Origin: Spinellus fusiger
Lineage: Eukaryota; Mucoromycota; Mucoromycetes; Mucorales; Phycomycetaceae
Length of the DNA: 64,000 bases
Direction: 5' to 3'
Assembly (NCBI GenBank): GCA_025094145.1
Contig: JALLLS010000013.1
Span: 186,001-250,000 of the forward strand
Below the pieces are notes generated by a model. It was not told the DNA's origin. It worked only from the letters and a program-made list of their open reading frames with translations, and ran no database searches. Below are positions 25,804 through 38,971 of this stretch, piece by piece (position 1 is the first letter of the stretch; every line of letters starts with the position of its first letter). The position numbers and the translations under genes were made by a program.

Positions 25804-26397
25804 GGTCTGGACTGAAGCCCACGTAGATCAAAGAAGAATAGGTAAAGAGAGGATAGAAGATGCTTTTTATTTATTCAAAATAGTTGCTTATTTATACTAA
25901 TTTACATATGATACAATTGACTAAGTATGTCTTGGATGAAGTCACACTCACCCTGAGTAGACTGAAGACAAGATATACTGTTCTGTTCAATTATTTAATA
26001 AACCCAAAAGTAGTCCATGTGAGTCCAATAAGGAAAAGTGTGCTGGCCAATGGAATCATAGCATTTAGTATAGTGGTGACATTTTTGTCCATGCTAGACA
26101 CTGTTATATTAAATAGAGTAATACTATTGGCTGCACATGTCTTTCCCTTTTTGGAACACACATTATCCTGTGTGGATACACACAGATAATATAATATAAT
26201 TAATAAGATAAATGCTAATGCAATATATTGTCTTGTCTTTATGTTCTCTTCACAGTGAACATGTTAAGCCAAGACATGTATGTGCAATTGTACACTGTAG
26301 AATTTAGTATAAATAATCAAGTGAATTCAATGAATAAACATTATCTTCTATCTTCTCTTTTATTCTTCCTTGATCTATGTGGGCTTCAGTCCAAACC
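25804..26397. repeat. Inverted pair of LTR-like arms next to tRNA-Leu
   Basis: The left arm (25804 to about 25955) and the right arm (about 26256 to 26397) are imperfect inverted copies. Each contains, reading outward from the centre, CCAAGACAT, AGTATAAATA, AATAAA, ATCTTCTATC and TGGGCTTCAGTCC. A TATA-like box followed by an AATAAA-like signal and a sharp end resembles an LTR. The core (about 25955-26255) shows no convincing gene. It could be two solo LTR fragments facing each other or a fold-back element. The left arm ends 88 bases upstream of the tRNA gene's 5' end. Another TATAAATA...AATAAAAATTATC stretch occurs at 27032-27070. Confidence 0.55.
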
Positions 26398-26831
26398 AAG
26401 AACCACTAGCTATTCCACTCTGTGCACATACCTATGGGCTTAGAACTATTCTGTCCAAATTAGGGAGTGACAATTGGTAGCTGAAGAAAATGCAAGAAGA
26501 CCTCCTAAATGCCTTTGGAAAACTAAAGATGTGTCATGTTCCAACCTCAATCCAAAGATTCTTCATGAATTGGCCAACATGAGTAGTATACTGTGACATT
26601 CAGAATACTCTATGAAAGCTTGAGTGCACACAAGTACCATAGTACATCTCTGTATCATCTCACTGATTGGTTGTAACTACAAATCAACCTTCCAAGCTCA
26701 ATATACTATTGGACACTTAATAAGAGCTACTTTCATCTATAAATCCTTAGTGGATTAAATAAGACCTATCAAAGGCAATTAAAGTGAAGACACATAGTAG
26801 ATGGCTCTATAATGGTGTGCTTATTCAGCAA

Positions 26832-26982
26832 ACCAACCATAAGGCTCCAACATATAGTCTACCATTAGGTAGACTACCCACACCAACAATAAAGCTATAC
26901 CTATGTAATCTACCATATGATAGATTATCTACACCAACCATACGGTTGCATCTATCAATAAGCTATGCCACGGACTAATCAT
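26832..26982. repeat. 50-51 bp tandem repeat with hairpins
   Basis: Three diverged units start at 26832, 26882 and 26933, each beginning with ACCAAC(C/A)AT. Units 1 and 2 contain perfect stems: TAGTCTACC/GGTAGACTA at 26855-26876 and TAATCTA/TAGATTA at 26906-26927. The sequences differ but the stems are kept by paired changes. No gene is claimed. Confidence 0.6.
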
Positions 26983-28149
26983 TAACTACCAAAAGGTAGA
27001 ATGCCACTGAAAGATAAGCACCCACAAAAAGTATAAATAATGAACCACTCTTCACTCAATAAAAATTATCTTTGTTCAGTCTCGTTATTTCTACTTGTCT
27101 GAATAATCACAGAGATATACCAATAATTGTTATTGTTTCTTTATGTAGTATTCTACTAAACATTTTTCAATATGAAAAGAATCATATATTCTTAAAATTC
27201 TTAATTAAATATGTATAAATCAACTTTCATAATAGCACTGTTATTGTTCACAGGCCATTAGTAAACAATAGACCAATTCTTGACATTTTTTGTATGTTGA
27301 ACATGGACCTCAATCCAATCAAGTACTTATGATTTAGACTACATATACACAGCTTGAAACTAAAACAGTCAATAATCCAAAGAGCAAGATAAAATTTTGG
27401 GTTTCCATTATACTGAAACAAGAGACAGCCTCCCCTTGTGAATATACAAATGGCCCCATTAAAAGCATATGACAAGAATACCAAGCCATCGTTGATGCTT
27501 ATACAGTGGCATGACAAAATACTGGCTATATAATAAAAATTTCATTTATTTTTATTATTATAATTAACACTTTTCTTTACGTTTTGGATAGTCTAACTCT
27601 TATTAAGATATCTTTAGAGCTATATTCGTTTCAAAGTAGAGTATTGAGGTTAAAGTTGCTTAAAGTTTGAGAAATGTACACTATTTTCCAAAACCACATC
27701 TTCTGGTCTTGTAGATGCACTGTGCCCTTTTAACCTACCAGTTTTTTAAGCAATATTTCATTGGTCTATTTACTCTATGCCCTTTAGTTCAATGCACTAG
27801 ACATGCTATCAGAAAAATAGAATAGAAATGTGCAGCAGAATAAAAAAAAAATCTTATTTCATTAGAATGGACTGCTTATGTATACTTCTTTTGCTCTTGA
27901 CTGTCGATTGTCAAAAGATTAAAACAGCTTGATCAAAGCCTTTATATCTTACTGAATCAATATACCCTGTTCCCAATGTAAATACATCTAGACAATGAGC
28001 GCATATCCGAGTTGCTTCAAGCTTGTATTCTTCTTAATGCCACGTGTCAAAACACGTCGGTCTAATTAAGAGAAAAGAAAAAAAAAGTCTAATCATTGCA
28101 TACATTTTTATCTTTGGCAAGTCACTCGAAAGCAATACACACCCACCCA
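26983..28149. other. Intergenic, no gene seen
   Basis: AT-rich sequence. 27032-27070 resembles the end of the LTR-like arms noted at 25804-26397. A CACGTG E-box lies at 28041-28046, 128 bases before the NUF2 start. The minus frame at 27248-27517 has no family signature. Confidence 0.5.
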
Positions 28150-28172
28150 AACACACACACACACACACACAC
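28150..28172 (+). repeat. (AC)n microsatellite abutting the NUF2 start
   Basis: An AC-dinucleotide tract runs to within two bases of the ATG at 28174, so it would form most of the proximal 5' UTR. Confidence 0.7.
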
Positions 28173-28173
28173 C

Positions 28174-30069
28174 ATGGAAAACCCCAGCTCCCTCTCCCTT
28201 GATCGACACCAAGGCCAAGATATGTTAGCAGAAAGAGACACCACTCGTGACACCACACTCTATGAGGCACCTGTTCTCAAGATGAGTGAAATCCAAAGTG
28301 GCATGGGGGAATTAGGCATGAGGATGCCAAAAAAAGACATGGAACTACCCACACCGGAACGTACTACTCTCATGTACCAATGTCTCTTGCGAATGATATC
28401 TCCTACACAATATAGGTCTTTTAAGAAGGCTGAAGAAGACATTTTAGCTCGACTACAACACCCAGTACGTAGTCAGCAGGTCGTTTGTCTACATGTACTG
28501 ACATTTAGCCTACAATGCCTTTTTATTTATCTATTGAATAAAAACAAAGGAAATGCATACAGTGTCTATCCACAATGTATTGGTGAACGAATTTATGTAG
28601 GCATTTTTTCTTTTCTTTTTATAACGAGAGAAGAGTGTACTTAATGAATGTATAGGAAAAAACTGTTGCACAGCATTGGTCATTATGACTTTGGCATGAA
28701 AGATTTGCTATTCCCTGATCCAAAACGTCAAGCACGCATTCTGAGTGCACTGTTGAATTACTGCAAATATACTAAAGACGTGAATATACTCTTTGCACCA
28801 ATAGCTAGAAAGCTGGTAAGACTTCTTTCTCTGTTATTATTATTATTATTATTATTAGTATAATAATAATTTAGTGTTCTTACACTTTAATAGAAACAAG
28901 AGGCAGATGCTGTTCTTGATCTTATGGAGAAGATATCTGAATATGAACAAGAGAGAGAAAGAATAATGCAAGTGTGGAAGCACGAGAGTGGACTGTTTCT
29001 TGTATTAACAGAGTAGCATACTATAACTCATTAGGATGGAAAGACATCTAGACTCAGAGAGAGTGAAAGAGATTGAAGAGGAGAACACTGTCTTGGAATC
29101 AAAGATCAAAGAACTGGAGGGATCAATAAAAGAAGTCGAAAGGAGCATTGCTGGACTGAGAAACGAAAAGAGTGCCATCAAAGATCGATTCGTAAGCAAT
29201 AGGATGTGTCTGTCAGTGCATTAACTGTAGATAGAGCACAACCTACTACCAGTCTGTATCATTAGAAATTGAAGCAAAAAGCCTCAGTACAAGAGCCAAT
29301 TTTAATCCACAAAGAGAACATGAGGTAAGTTTTATTTTCCACATCTCCTTACATTCTACAGTATTGACTCCTTGGGTTGGTAGTTGATTGAGTCACTCAC
29401 AGCAGCCTATAATGAGCAAGCCTTAGTCCAGAAGGATTTGGATGATAAAGTTTTAGATTGTTCAGAAAAGATAAAGAACTTGACTGATATTGAACAAGTA
29501 CACCTCGAGGCTATCGAGCACCTTCGCCATCTTGTTGAGCTCATCAAAGAGTTTTCTAATCACAGAGAAGAAGGAAAAACAGCAGTTGATGAATACTCGA
29601 GAGTGTCTATCGAGTTGAAGCAAATAAAGAACAAGAAAAGCGTATGTATTTATTTATCCATTTATCTAGAAAAAGAAGAAAAAGACTAAGCTAACACATC
29701 ACTTCTAGCAAAAGAAGGCAGAGATTCGAACATTGGAATTAAAAATTGAAAGATATTCAAATTTAATGAAGCAGATGAAACAAAACAACCAACTTCAACT
29801 GGAGACTCATAAAAAAGACATAGAAGAAGCAGAGCTATCAATGCAAAAGAAGAATAACGAGATTAGCCAAATTGAAGCCATTATAGTACAGATACAAGAA
29901 AAAGTAATAAATACATACTCTTACTTATCTCATTCTAACATGTATATAGGCAAAACACGATGAAATGAAACACAACACCCAATATGAATTAATGCAATTC
30001 AAATACACAGCCATCCAGAAAAAAATACAAGAGCTGCTTCACTTCATTCACCAATACGCACAGCGCTAA
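28174..30069 (+). CDS. NUF2: Kinetochore protein NUF2
   Basis: A subunit of the Ndc80 complex, which binds microtubules at the outer kinetochore. Nine exons join to 465 residues, the family's usual size: 28174-28464, 28550-28596, 28656-28815, 28894-28973, 29035-29191, 29235-29324, 29384-29641, 29709-29903, 29950-30069. The N-terminal calponin-homology domain carries LKMSEIQSGMGELGMRM, then HPEMHTVS, and the family-typical DFGMKDLLFPDPKRQARILS at about residues 124-143. The remaining ~290 residues are predicted coiled coil (heptads rich in E, K and L), ending IQKKIQELLHFIHQYA. Exon 2 (47 nt) and the exon 4/5 junction are the least certain, but both restore frame and family-like sequence. The protein would pair with Ndc80, whose gene is not in this window. 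Confidence 0.85.
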
Positions 30070-32553
30070 AGAGCTTGTAGTATAACATAGCATTTATAGA
30101 ATCCTCATTTAAAACAAAAATATCATTGACACCTCTGCATACAACCTCATTCAAATAAATAACCTTTTTGAACTATTTTTTTTTAAAAAAAAAACTATAT
30201 AAGCCTCCTTGCTAGTTATTCACTAAAGAATGAGTTCTTTCTCTTGTCATTTGATAGATAGATATTATCATTAATGGTATGAGTCTCACCTCCATCTTCT
30301 ATTTTATTAACTATATCCCATCGTTGTGATATTTGTTATGAAGTCTTATGCTTTATAAATCCAGTACACCATCAAATCCAAACTACTAGATTTAATCTCT
30401 TTTTTATTCTCTCTTTATGAATTGGTATTTGTATATGCTTTCAATCTTGGACCTATTTATTTAAAATAAAATAAAGAAACGTATGATGGGTTTATACATA
30501 TAACCAAGGAGTCTTCTGAGATGTTAGCAGCATATCTATCATTTCATGAACTCATTTGAGAGTGTAAAATTATCCATTAGAATTGATGTTATTGGTACAA
30601 ATAAGGTAATTGTTTGCTCCTGAGAGTACATCAAGAGAAGAGCATTTGTATGTACCTAGCATAATAGAGTAGATGTACAGGATAACATTAGAGACAAGAT
30701 TAGGGATGTATTCATATTATAGGAGTAATAACAGAAGGATGGATTTCCTTTATTAAAGAAGTGCTCTTTCTTCTTCTTCTAGTTTAAATAATATGTACAA
30801 ATTACAGAAAAGAAGTATTCTTATCAAGCCATAGCAGTGGTTTCTAGTTAATCCATAGCAAGTATTGCTGTTCTTTTCTTTTCTTTATATATATATATAT
30901 ATATCTTACGGTGTTGGATAGTACTGAAGAATTGCATCCATAAATTTCAATAGGTGTTCTGGCTAACATAGTTGTAATTATTATAGCACAGAGCTTTAAT
31001 AAAGGTATACTTTCCTTGTTAATAAACATCTGTCTTTATGTTCATTTGATCACTAAAAGAAATCTTGTCAGTTGATGTATAGTTAGACTCTGATATTCTT
31101 TAACCACTTGATTACTACTAACATGTATACACTAGAGATAAGGATTCATATGGGTCTATTTCTATAAACTATTGATAATAGAATTTATTTATTCTGTAAG
31201 ATTTCTTCCAAGACTTAGTTATCATAGTAGAGCAATTTTCAGATGGAATATAATGCTTCCTACATTTGGTGGTGATTTTTTTATCCAATCAATAGTAGTG
31301 CGATTGCTTCTCTTTAATTTTAGCTTATTATTATTATTAAAAAGTGGGTGATAAACCTGTCATTAACAAGAAAAACACACAGAGAGATGTTTATAATGGG
31401 CTAGTGAGTATTCTCATTAGACTGATAAACAAAACAAAAAAGAGTCCAATCTTTGGTCTAATATAGTCAATGGAGTCAATAATATAAAAAACACTCATTT
31501 GTCATCATCTCTCAGACCAGGATATATATAATATTGAGGATGTCTATTAATAAGAACATAGTCATCTACATTAATCAATAGCAGTTGGAGGTGGTTTTGA
31601 TATGGTAAGAAGGATGGTCTATCAAAGTGTGACAGATGGCCTTATTTCTAGCATAAGGCGGAGATATCAGAGCAGTGATGGATGTCAGATTGGACCCTAG
31701 TGGTGACTAATTAACATGCTGACAAACTACAATAGTATATTATCAATACTTTTTTCTACAGCTAATGATATTGTTATGTTTGTATCTATAGAACTGATGA
31801 ATTTAATACTACTGTCAATAAAAGAAGAGGAAGAAGAAGAAATAATAATAATAATAATAATAATAATAAGAATAGTAATAGTAATACAGTTACGTTTAGA
31901 AAAGAACAAAGACCTTTTATATTCCTTGATAAGCATAATACTACCGTTAATACTACCTTCAATACTGCAATAGGATGGATAATAGACCTAGATTTGATAG
32001 CAGCTACACATTATGGAGTTGTGATAGGGGAGGACAGACGAGAGCAGTCTGAAAAGGATCAGTTCCTGTCTTATACACTATCACTCTACCTGGTAGCACA
32101 TTGGATGTTGATTTATAGTTTTATTCCACGACAGATTATACTTTTGTAAATGATTCAGGGAAATACACATCACCCGCCTACTGTAGATAGTCTTTACCAC
32201 CAAGAAACACCCTTCTTTATCAACAGCCATCTTACATTAAAGAAGTCGATGGAATACAAAAAGAAGAATGAACATTCAATTTCTAATGTTCTCTTTACTA
32301 TTGCCTTCATTATTGCCACTAATATCACCTCTTCTTTTACTGCTATTTCTAATGACCGCTTGTATCCGTGCTTGTATTCCGATTGCCAACAGGAAATAAA
32401 GAAAGCTGTTGGAGTTACTGTTTTCTCAGTCAAACATTTTTTATTTTTATTCTTCAGTTTGTATTTAAAGCGGAATAATAATAGAATTAAACAAGAAAAA
32501 AAAGGAGTAGGTCCTTGTCTTCCTCTTTCTGTCTTCACAAGTTTGCTGCCAAG
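30070..32553. other. Intergenic, AT-rich, no gene seen
   Basis: About 2.5 kb with AT and (TAA)n microsatellites (30886-30904, 31840-31888). Frames at 31716-31973 and 31727-31936 are read through the microsatellite and are not genes. Frames at 32150-32557 lead into the next gene's 5' region without a recognisable product. Confidence 0.6.
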
Positions 32554-35500
32554 ATGACAGAAAGCATCGCATCTGCCAAAAGAGTCTCCATGACGACTCC
32601 TCCAGGAATCCCACCTGTCAGAAAGCCACTACACTCCTCCATCGACACTCCGCTCAATAGCACCCCTTCTACGCGCCTGGCTTCCAAGCCTGCCCTACCT
32701 GCCAAACCTGCTCTACCTGCCAAACCCTCCCTGCCCTCCTTGCCCTCCTCACCCGCCTTGCCTACTAAACCAGCCCTCCCCGCCAAACCCTCGACGACGC
32801 CCAGTCCAACCCGAACATCTGCCACAACAGGTACTTGTTTCCTTATTTCTTTTTCTTTTTCTTTCTTTCTTCACTTTACAAAAAAAAAAGGAAAAAAAAA
32901 AGAGATGGCAAGTAGATTAAACTTCGTTATAAGCTCAACCTGTCAGATCCACGGTCAGTCGTACTTTGAGCACAACCAATCCGCTGTCACCTACTTTAGC
33001 TTCTAGCACCCGCCGACCTCCCAGTGTCACTCTCAGTTCTACCAAACCTGCTTCTTTGGCACGTAACAGAATATCAGCACCTCCTGCGTCACTTTCTACG
33101 CAATTCAATGGGATGTCACCTATCCGCTCCCGTGCACCCAGCTCAACACTTACTACCAAGACGACATCAGAGAGTCAACCTACCTCCCCCACCACCACCA
33201 CTATTGAGCTGGAAGAACTCCGAGATAAGGTAAGATGATCCAGTTCTCTATGAGATAAGGGCATGGAAAAAAATGTGAGAGAATTTCTTCACAGAAACAT
33301 CCACACACAAAGAAAAAGAAGAAGAAGAGAAAAGAGAGAGAGAGAACACTGGACTGATTTCGTTCTTTTTATATATATATAAATATTATTATCTATTATC
33401 TATTATTTCTTCCATGTCCATAGCATCAATCGGTGAAACTCAAACTCACAGAAAAGGAACAAGAGTTGGTCACAAAAGAACAAGAGCTCCAGGCCATGAA
33501 AAAACAACTCAGCCAACTCGAGACCCAAGTATCAGAACAGGCCAGTTCAGAAGCCAATGCCACACGTCAAGCATCCCTAAAGAAAGAAGAAGAGGAGGAA
33601 GAGAGACGAAAGCACAATGAAGCTTTGGCTGTGCTGGAGACAGCCAAGACCCAGCTGGAAATGCAGGTCAGTGAGGCTACACGTGCATTGGCCGAGGCAG
33701 ATGCCAAGGTAGTTCAAGCAGAGACAGAGACAAAGCAAGTCTTGGCTACTCTTGAAGAGCAGAAGGCAGCCTTTGCTCAGAGCCAAGAGGAAGCAGAACA
33801 GACACTGCATGCAGCTACAGAAGATATGCGTGGCAAGGTGGAGGTGGAGCAGCAAGAATTGAAGGATCAGATCGTCACCAAAGAGACAGAAATAGCCAGG
33901 TTGCACTCTGAAATGGATTCTATGCGGGATGAGCTCCAGGTAAAAAAACAAAAAACAAAAAATAAAAGAAAAAAAGAAAAAAAAGAAAAAAGGGAATGTT
34001 TGATACGATTCTTGTTTTCTTATAGACAGTACACAAGGAGCATCAGGCACGGCTGACAGAAATGACACTTCAGCTTAAGCAAGAGTATGTTGATGAGACC
34101 AATGCATTGAAGCAAGTCTATGAAGATCAAATCAAAGAATTGCAGGCTCTGTTACAGGATCTCCCAGACTCCAATCTTGATGCTCAGATGGCAGCTGAAA
34201 AAGAAAAGGCTGAACTGTCAAAGAAAATAGAGGTAATCTACATACATAAAGACCTATGGCTTGTGTGCTCGGGTGGATCCAGAGATACTTAGTGTGGCTA
34301 TTAGGAACTTGAACACCATGTTTTGCAAGTGAAAGCCACATATGAGGCAGAACTAGAGCAGCTGCACAGTGATTATGAGTCACAGATCACTCAATTGCAT
34401 TCAGAGCATGGAGAGAAGAAGGAAAGCACAGAGGCTTCTTTTAAAGTAAGAGAATGGATCCTTGCCATGTCGGCCAACATGCAACTCATCTCACTGTATT
34501 CTTATTCTTATTCTTATTAGAAGGAAATGCAGGACATGCAGGAGAAGCATGATGCAGTGTTGAAGTCTATGATGGAAGACCACAAGGCACAACAAGAGCA
34601 GATCAAACTCACTCGAAATGTAGAGGAGATTGAAGCTCTAAAGAAGGAAGCAGAGGTAAACAGTAAACAGTAACAGTAGGATGGACATTGCTGAAGCCTT
34701 TTCTTGTTTCTTAGGCTGCCTGCCTAGCCAAGTATGAGGAAGATGTGAAGAAACTCCAGGCTGAACATGAGATTTCTTTGGCTGAAAAGAAGCAAGAACT
34801 GGAGGCCATGGTGAAGGAGATGGCTGCTCATAAGGAAGAGGAAAAGATAGAAAGAGAGCTCATTGAAAAACAGTACCAAGAGACTCTTCTTAAAGAAAAA
34901 GAAGAGGAAAAGGTAATGGAGTGTCCAAGGTGACATTGGCTTATTATAGATACGTCTCTCTCTCTCTCTTTATTCTTATTTATTCACCCCTCTTTTATTC
35001 CTCTAGGCTCGCTTGATGGCGGACTATGCCGATAAAATAGCAGACTTTGAAAAAAGACATTCAGAGACACTAGAAGAAAAGGCCCACACCTCCAAAGAAA
35101 TCAACCAAGAGGGACTAAAGGAACTCGAGCAGCAGCATGTACAGGCACTGGAGGCCCTTCAACTAGCACACACAACAGCACTGCAAGAGGCAGCAGGTGC
35201 CAGTGCCACCTTGGCTCGCACTGAGGCTGAGAGAGAATTAAGAACACAGTTTGAACAGCAGCTGGAGCAACACACCACTGACCATCGTCAGTCAATGGAT
35301 GAACTGCAGGTCCAGCACCAGAGCCATCTTGAGAAAATAGAATCTTCCCTAAAGGAGGAAGTCAAGAAAAAGGAGCTGCTTATGGAGAAGCATCAGGATG
35401 AGCTGAACCAGTTGACGGTAGAAAGAGACACCCAATTGGAGGCCATTCGTAAAGAGGTTGAGGTAAGGTGGACGATGGCTTAGAGCGAGATCCACACTGC

Positions 35501-38055
35501 CAGACACCGTCAAGCTCACTTTGGGTTGAACTTGCAGGCAGCATTGGCAGACACCCATGCTTCTGAGATTACCAAACTCCTTTCAGAGCACGAGTCTAAA
35601 ATAAACGAGACAAAGCGTGAATGTATTTTGCAGCGAGACAGAGAGACCGACGCTCTAAAGGCAACCTTCCAAGAGAAGCTCGAGGAAATCAAGTCAGCTC
35701 ATGCACTGGCTTTAGGAGCATTGAAGACTGAGCACGAAGAAAAGATGACAATGACTCGTGGCATTGAGGCAAGTACACAGACAAACTCACTATCAAGAAT
35801 AAGACATTGATGGCTAGTGTTCCCCTCCTTTTATTTATTTATTTATATATATTATATTTCATATAAATTAGTTGGATGAAGCCAGTGAGGAAAAGTCCAA
35901 GCAGTTAAGAGATCAACTACAAGAAGAACTCGAGGCACTGAAGAAAAAGCAGACAGAAGACATTGAGACATTTAATGAAATGAACTTGAAGTATACTGCT
36001 GAAATGGAGACAAGAAAGGAATTGGAGTCTTCCCACCAAGAAGCCCTCGATAAGTTAACAGCAGCACACTCTGCTGCTCTTGCTGAAGTAGAATCTAGTG
36101 CAGGAGAAAGCACTGAAGAGATCAAAGCACAAATTGAGGTAGGTTAATACACATCACTCTAGTGTCAAAAGGGATCTGGTGTCTTACTTTTCTTATTGTC
36201 TCTCTGATCACCAGGCTTCTCTTCAAAGCGGCTTCCAGTCCCAAATGGAAGAACTCAAGGAGAAACACACAGCTGCAATGCACCAACTTCAATTGGACCA
36301 CGAGGAAACATTAAAACAAGCAGAGCAAGCTGTATTAGTGTATGCTGACTCTGTGCGTACTGAAATAGAGGTAAGCCATCCTACACCATCCTACACCATC
36401 AGCAACATGTTGCTCTATAGACAGTTTCATTTGCTCGAGTATTCACCCTTTTTTTATTCTTACCATCTACTTAGACTGCATTGGTGGAAGAGTACAAACA
36501 AAGAAACCAAGCCCTTTTGGATGAACATGCTGCTACTAAATCCAAGCTAAAGGAGGAGCTTGAGAAGGCTGTGGAAGCATCGCACACCATGGAGGCTCAG
36601 AAGAACAAGGAGATTGCCGACCTTGGTAAATCCCACAGCGAGGTCTTTTCAGCTGCTGAAACCCAATTGCTGGCTCGAGAAAAGAAAGCAGCAGAAAGAG
36701 AGGCCAACCTTACTCTTGTTCAGCAAGAGTCAGAAGCAGCACAGGCTCATTTGAAGCAGGAGCACCAGAAGCAACTCGAGACATTGGAAGTGGCACATGC
36801 AGCTGCCTTGGTGGCACTCAAAGAGGAGCATGCAGAGGCCATGCGTGTTGTGAATGAGCGTCTCAATAACACATTGAGTATGAAGGATGACCTAAAGACA
36901 GAGACAGAGGTAAGCGTCTCCTCCTTCTAAAGACCAATTTTTATTTATATACACACACACACACACACATCCATATATATATCTGTTTTATTAGTCAGCA
37001 CGCAGTGTGCATGAAGAGCAGATTCTGTTGGTGAAAACAGAACACAGCAAGGTCTTGGAGGCACTTCAGCTTCGAGTCACTGAGAGTGAGGAGCGATATG
37101 CCAACTTATTGAAGGAGACAAATGATAAAGATAGTGTTCAAGACAAGAACATGTTATTAACAAAGGCTGAGGAGGTGGAAAAGATGACACAGGAAATCGA
37201 GCGTCTTGAGGCAGCATTGACTCATGTCACCAAAAACATGGGTGAGGTGGATTCTCAAGAGAGCAGCCATGAGTTGAAGCAGATGAAGATGGACTATGAG
37301 AAGAGAATTGCCTCAAAAGACCAAGAGATTAAAAGTGTAGAAGAACAACTTGCAGCCTTCTCCAATGCTGTACCAACAAATGACAGTGACAGAGAGGTAT
37401 GCGTGCGGTCTTTTGCTGTTCAATGAGTATTAACCCAGGATGGCATCCTCAGGCACTATCAGAAGAAAGATTAAGAGCAGTGGTTGTCCAGCACCAGAAA
37501 GAACTTGAAGTATTAAGAACACAGTTCCAATACATGCTTGATTTGAAAGATAAAGAGCTGGATAATTTCTCAAATCGCCTGAGAACCATTAAGACTGCCC
37601 ACCAAAAAGCACTGGAGACCATGGCAGAAACACACCAGTCTGAAAAGACATCTGCAGATGAACGTGCCAATAAGCGTGATAGTGAATTGAGATCTATTAT
37701 TAATGAAATGCGTTCTATTGAGAAGGACATGGTCAAGTCACAAGTAAGCTAAGCTGCCATAAAGAGTACACCATTGGACAGACATAGACTCAATGTTTAT
37801 TATTATTATTATTATTTAGAGCACATCACAAGAGCACGGTAGTAAAGTAAAGGCATTAGAAGATGAAAACACCAAGCTCCGTGAACAGCTCAGTCAATTC
37901 AAGGATGAAAATGAGCAAATGTTGAGGTAGGTGTAGGAGTTCAACACATACCGTTGATAAGGGCGTTCTTTTATGAACATACTGACATTTACGAATGAAC
38001 TCCATCTCTTCATAGACTCATTAACCAACTTCAAGGGGAGTTGCATAGAATTTAA
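32554..38055 (+). CDS. Large coiled-coil protein, 16 exons, about 1,384 aa
   Basis: Not recognised by family. Exons: 32554-32830, 32934-33229, 33424-33939, 34026-34232, 34305-34445, 34521-34655, 34715-34912, 35007-35462, 35538-35768, 35872-36138, 36215-36370, 36475-36909, 36995-37396, 37453-37743, 37820-37926, 38016-38055. Residues 1-190 are Ser/Thr/Pro-rich and basic, with repeated KPALPAKP units (about 48-87). From about residue 191 almost everything is coiled coil rich in E, Q, K, A and L with repeated motifs such as HxxALxALKxEHxE. The exon 2 start (32934) was chosen because it is the only acceptor I found that keeps frame. Introns 3-14 are all phase 0, and most preceding exons end in GAG or CAG. 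The exon 9 donor is GC. A cytoskeletal, golgin or tether role is plausible from shape alone. No CAP-Gly, motor or FYVE domain is seen. Confidence 0.8.
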
Positions 38056-38779
38056 TAGACTCTGTAGAATACCCTACAACTACCATTACCTTTATTTCTT
38101 CTGTTAAAAAACTACACGCACTACACATTAACCCTACATACTTAATATCTTATGCACAATTATCTTTATCTTTTCTTTTTCTTTAGCAAACAACAAGTGC
38201 CAAAAAGAGGTTGGCCTTGTTGTAGTGTATGCAACTATATTATCTATGATCTATCAATAAACAAGTCCTACCTCCCCATTCTATAGTGCACTATTGAGAG
38301 GGTACATGTCTATAACAGAATAAGCAGTTCATACCTTGAATCTCTCTTCCATCTCCTTGAACAAACAACTGACTTGATTTTCTCTGTTTTGTTTTGTTTT
38401 GTTTTGTTTTGTTTTGTTTTTGGTATTGTAGACACATGTACTTTTTAATGCATTGAAGATGAGGAAGTCAAGAAAATAAAATAGCACTACAACAACTAAT
38501 ACTACTACTACAAGTGACACTAGTTAGAACATTCATACCATGACATGCATTGCTACTGCTATGACTACTGTCTGACTGTCTGACTGTCTGTCTGCTTGTT
38601 TGTTTTTACTTTTTTTGTTTTTGTTTTTGTTTTTGTTTTTGTTTTTGTTTTTACTTGTTGACTTGTATTTTATCTTTTTCAGAAAGAAGGTCCAAAATGA
38701 CTGTTTGCACTAACAATCAATGGGTTGAATTAAAAAAAAAGATGGATAGATAGATAGAAAAAGGACAGCCACAGGAATC
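38056..38779. other. Intergenic between convergent genes, G/T microsatellites
   Basis: This is the shared 3' region of the coiled-coil gene (+) and the bHLH gene (-). It holds (TTTTG)n at 38386-38421 and (TTTTTG)n at 38611-38652. If the bHLH gene splices at 38783 instead of stopping at TAA 38780, a short last exon near 38690-38712 would fall here. Confidence 0.6.
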
Positions 38780-38936
38780 TTACCTTTGATCCCTTTTTAT
38801 AGATGCTACTTCCCTACGCAATCCTGCCAATTCATTCTCCATATTACAGTCATGGCGTTTCAATTGATCGATGTATTCCACCGCTATAATATATATATAT
38901 ATTGATATATATACATATATACATATATACATAGAT

Positions 38937-38971
<35 letters not shown>

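Noticed and set aside
25884..26189. 101-codon plus-strand frame
   Set aside because: It lies within the LTR-like inverted repeat, has no domain and reads through the left arm.
31716..31973. Frames on both strands around 31.8 kb
   Set aside because: They are read through a (TAA)n microsatellite and give runs of Ile.
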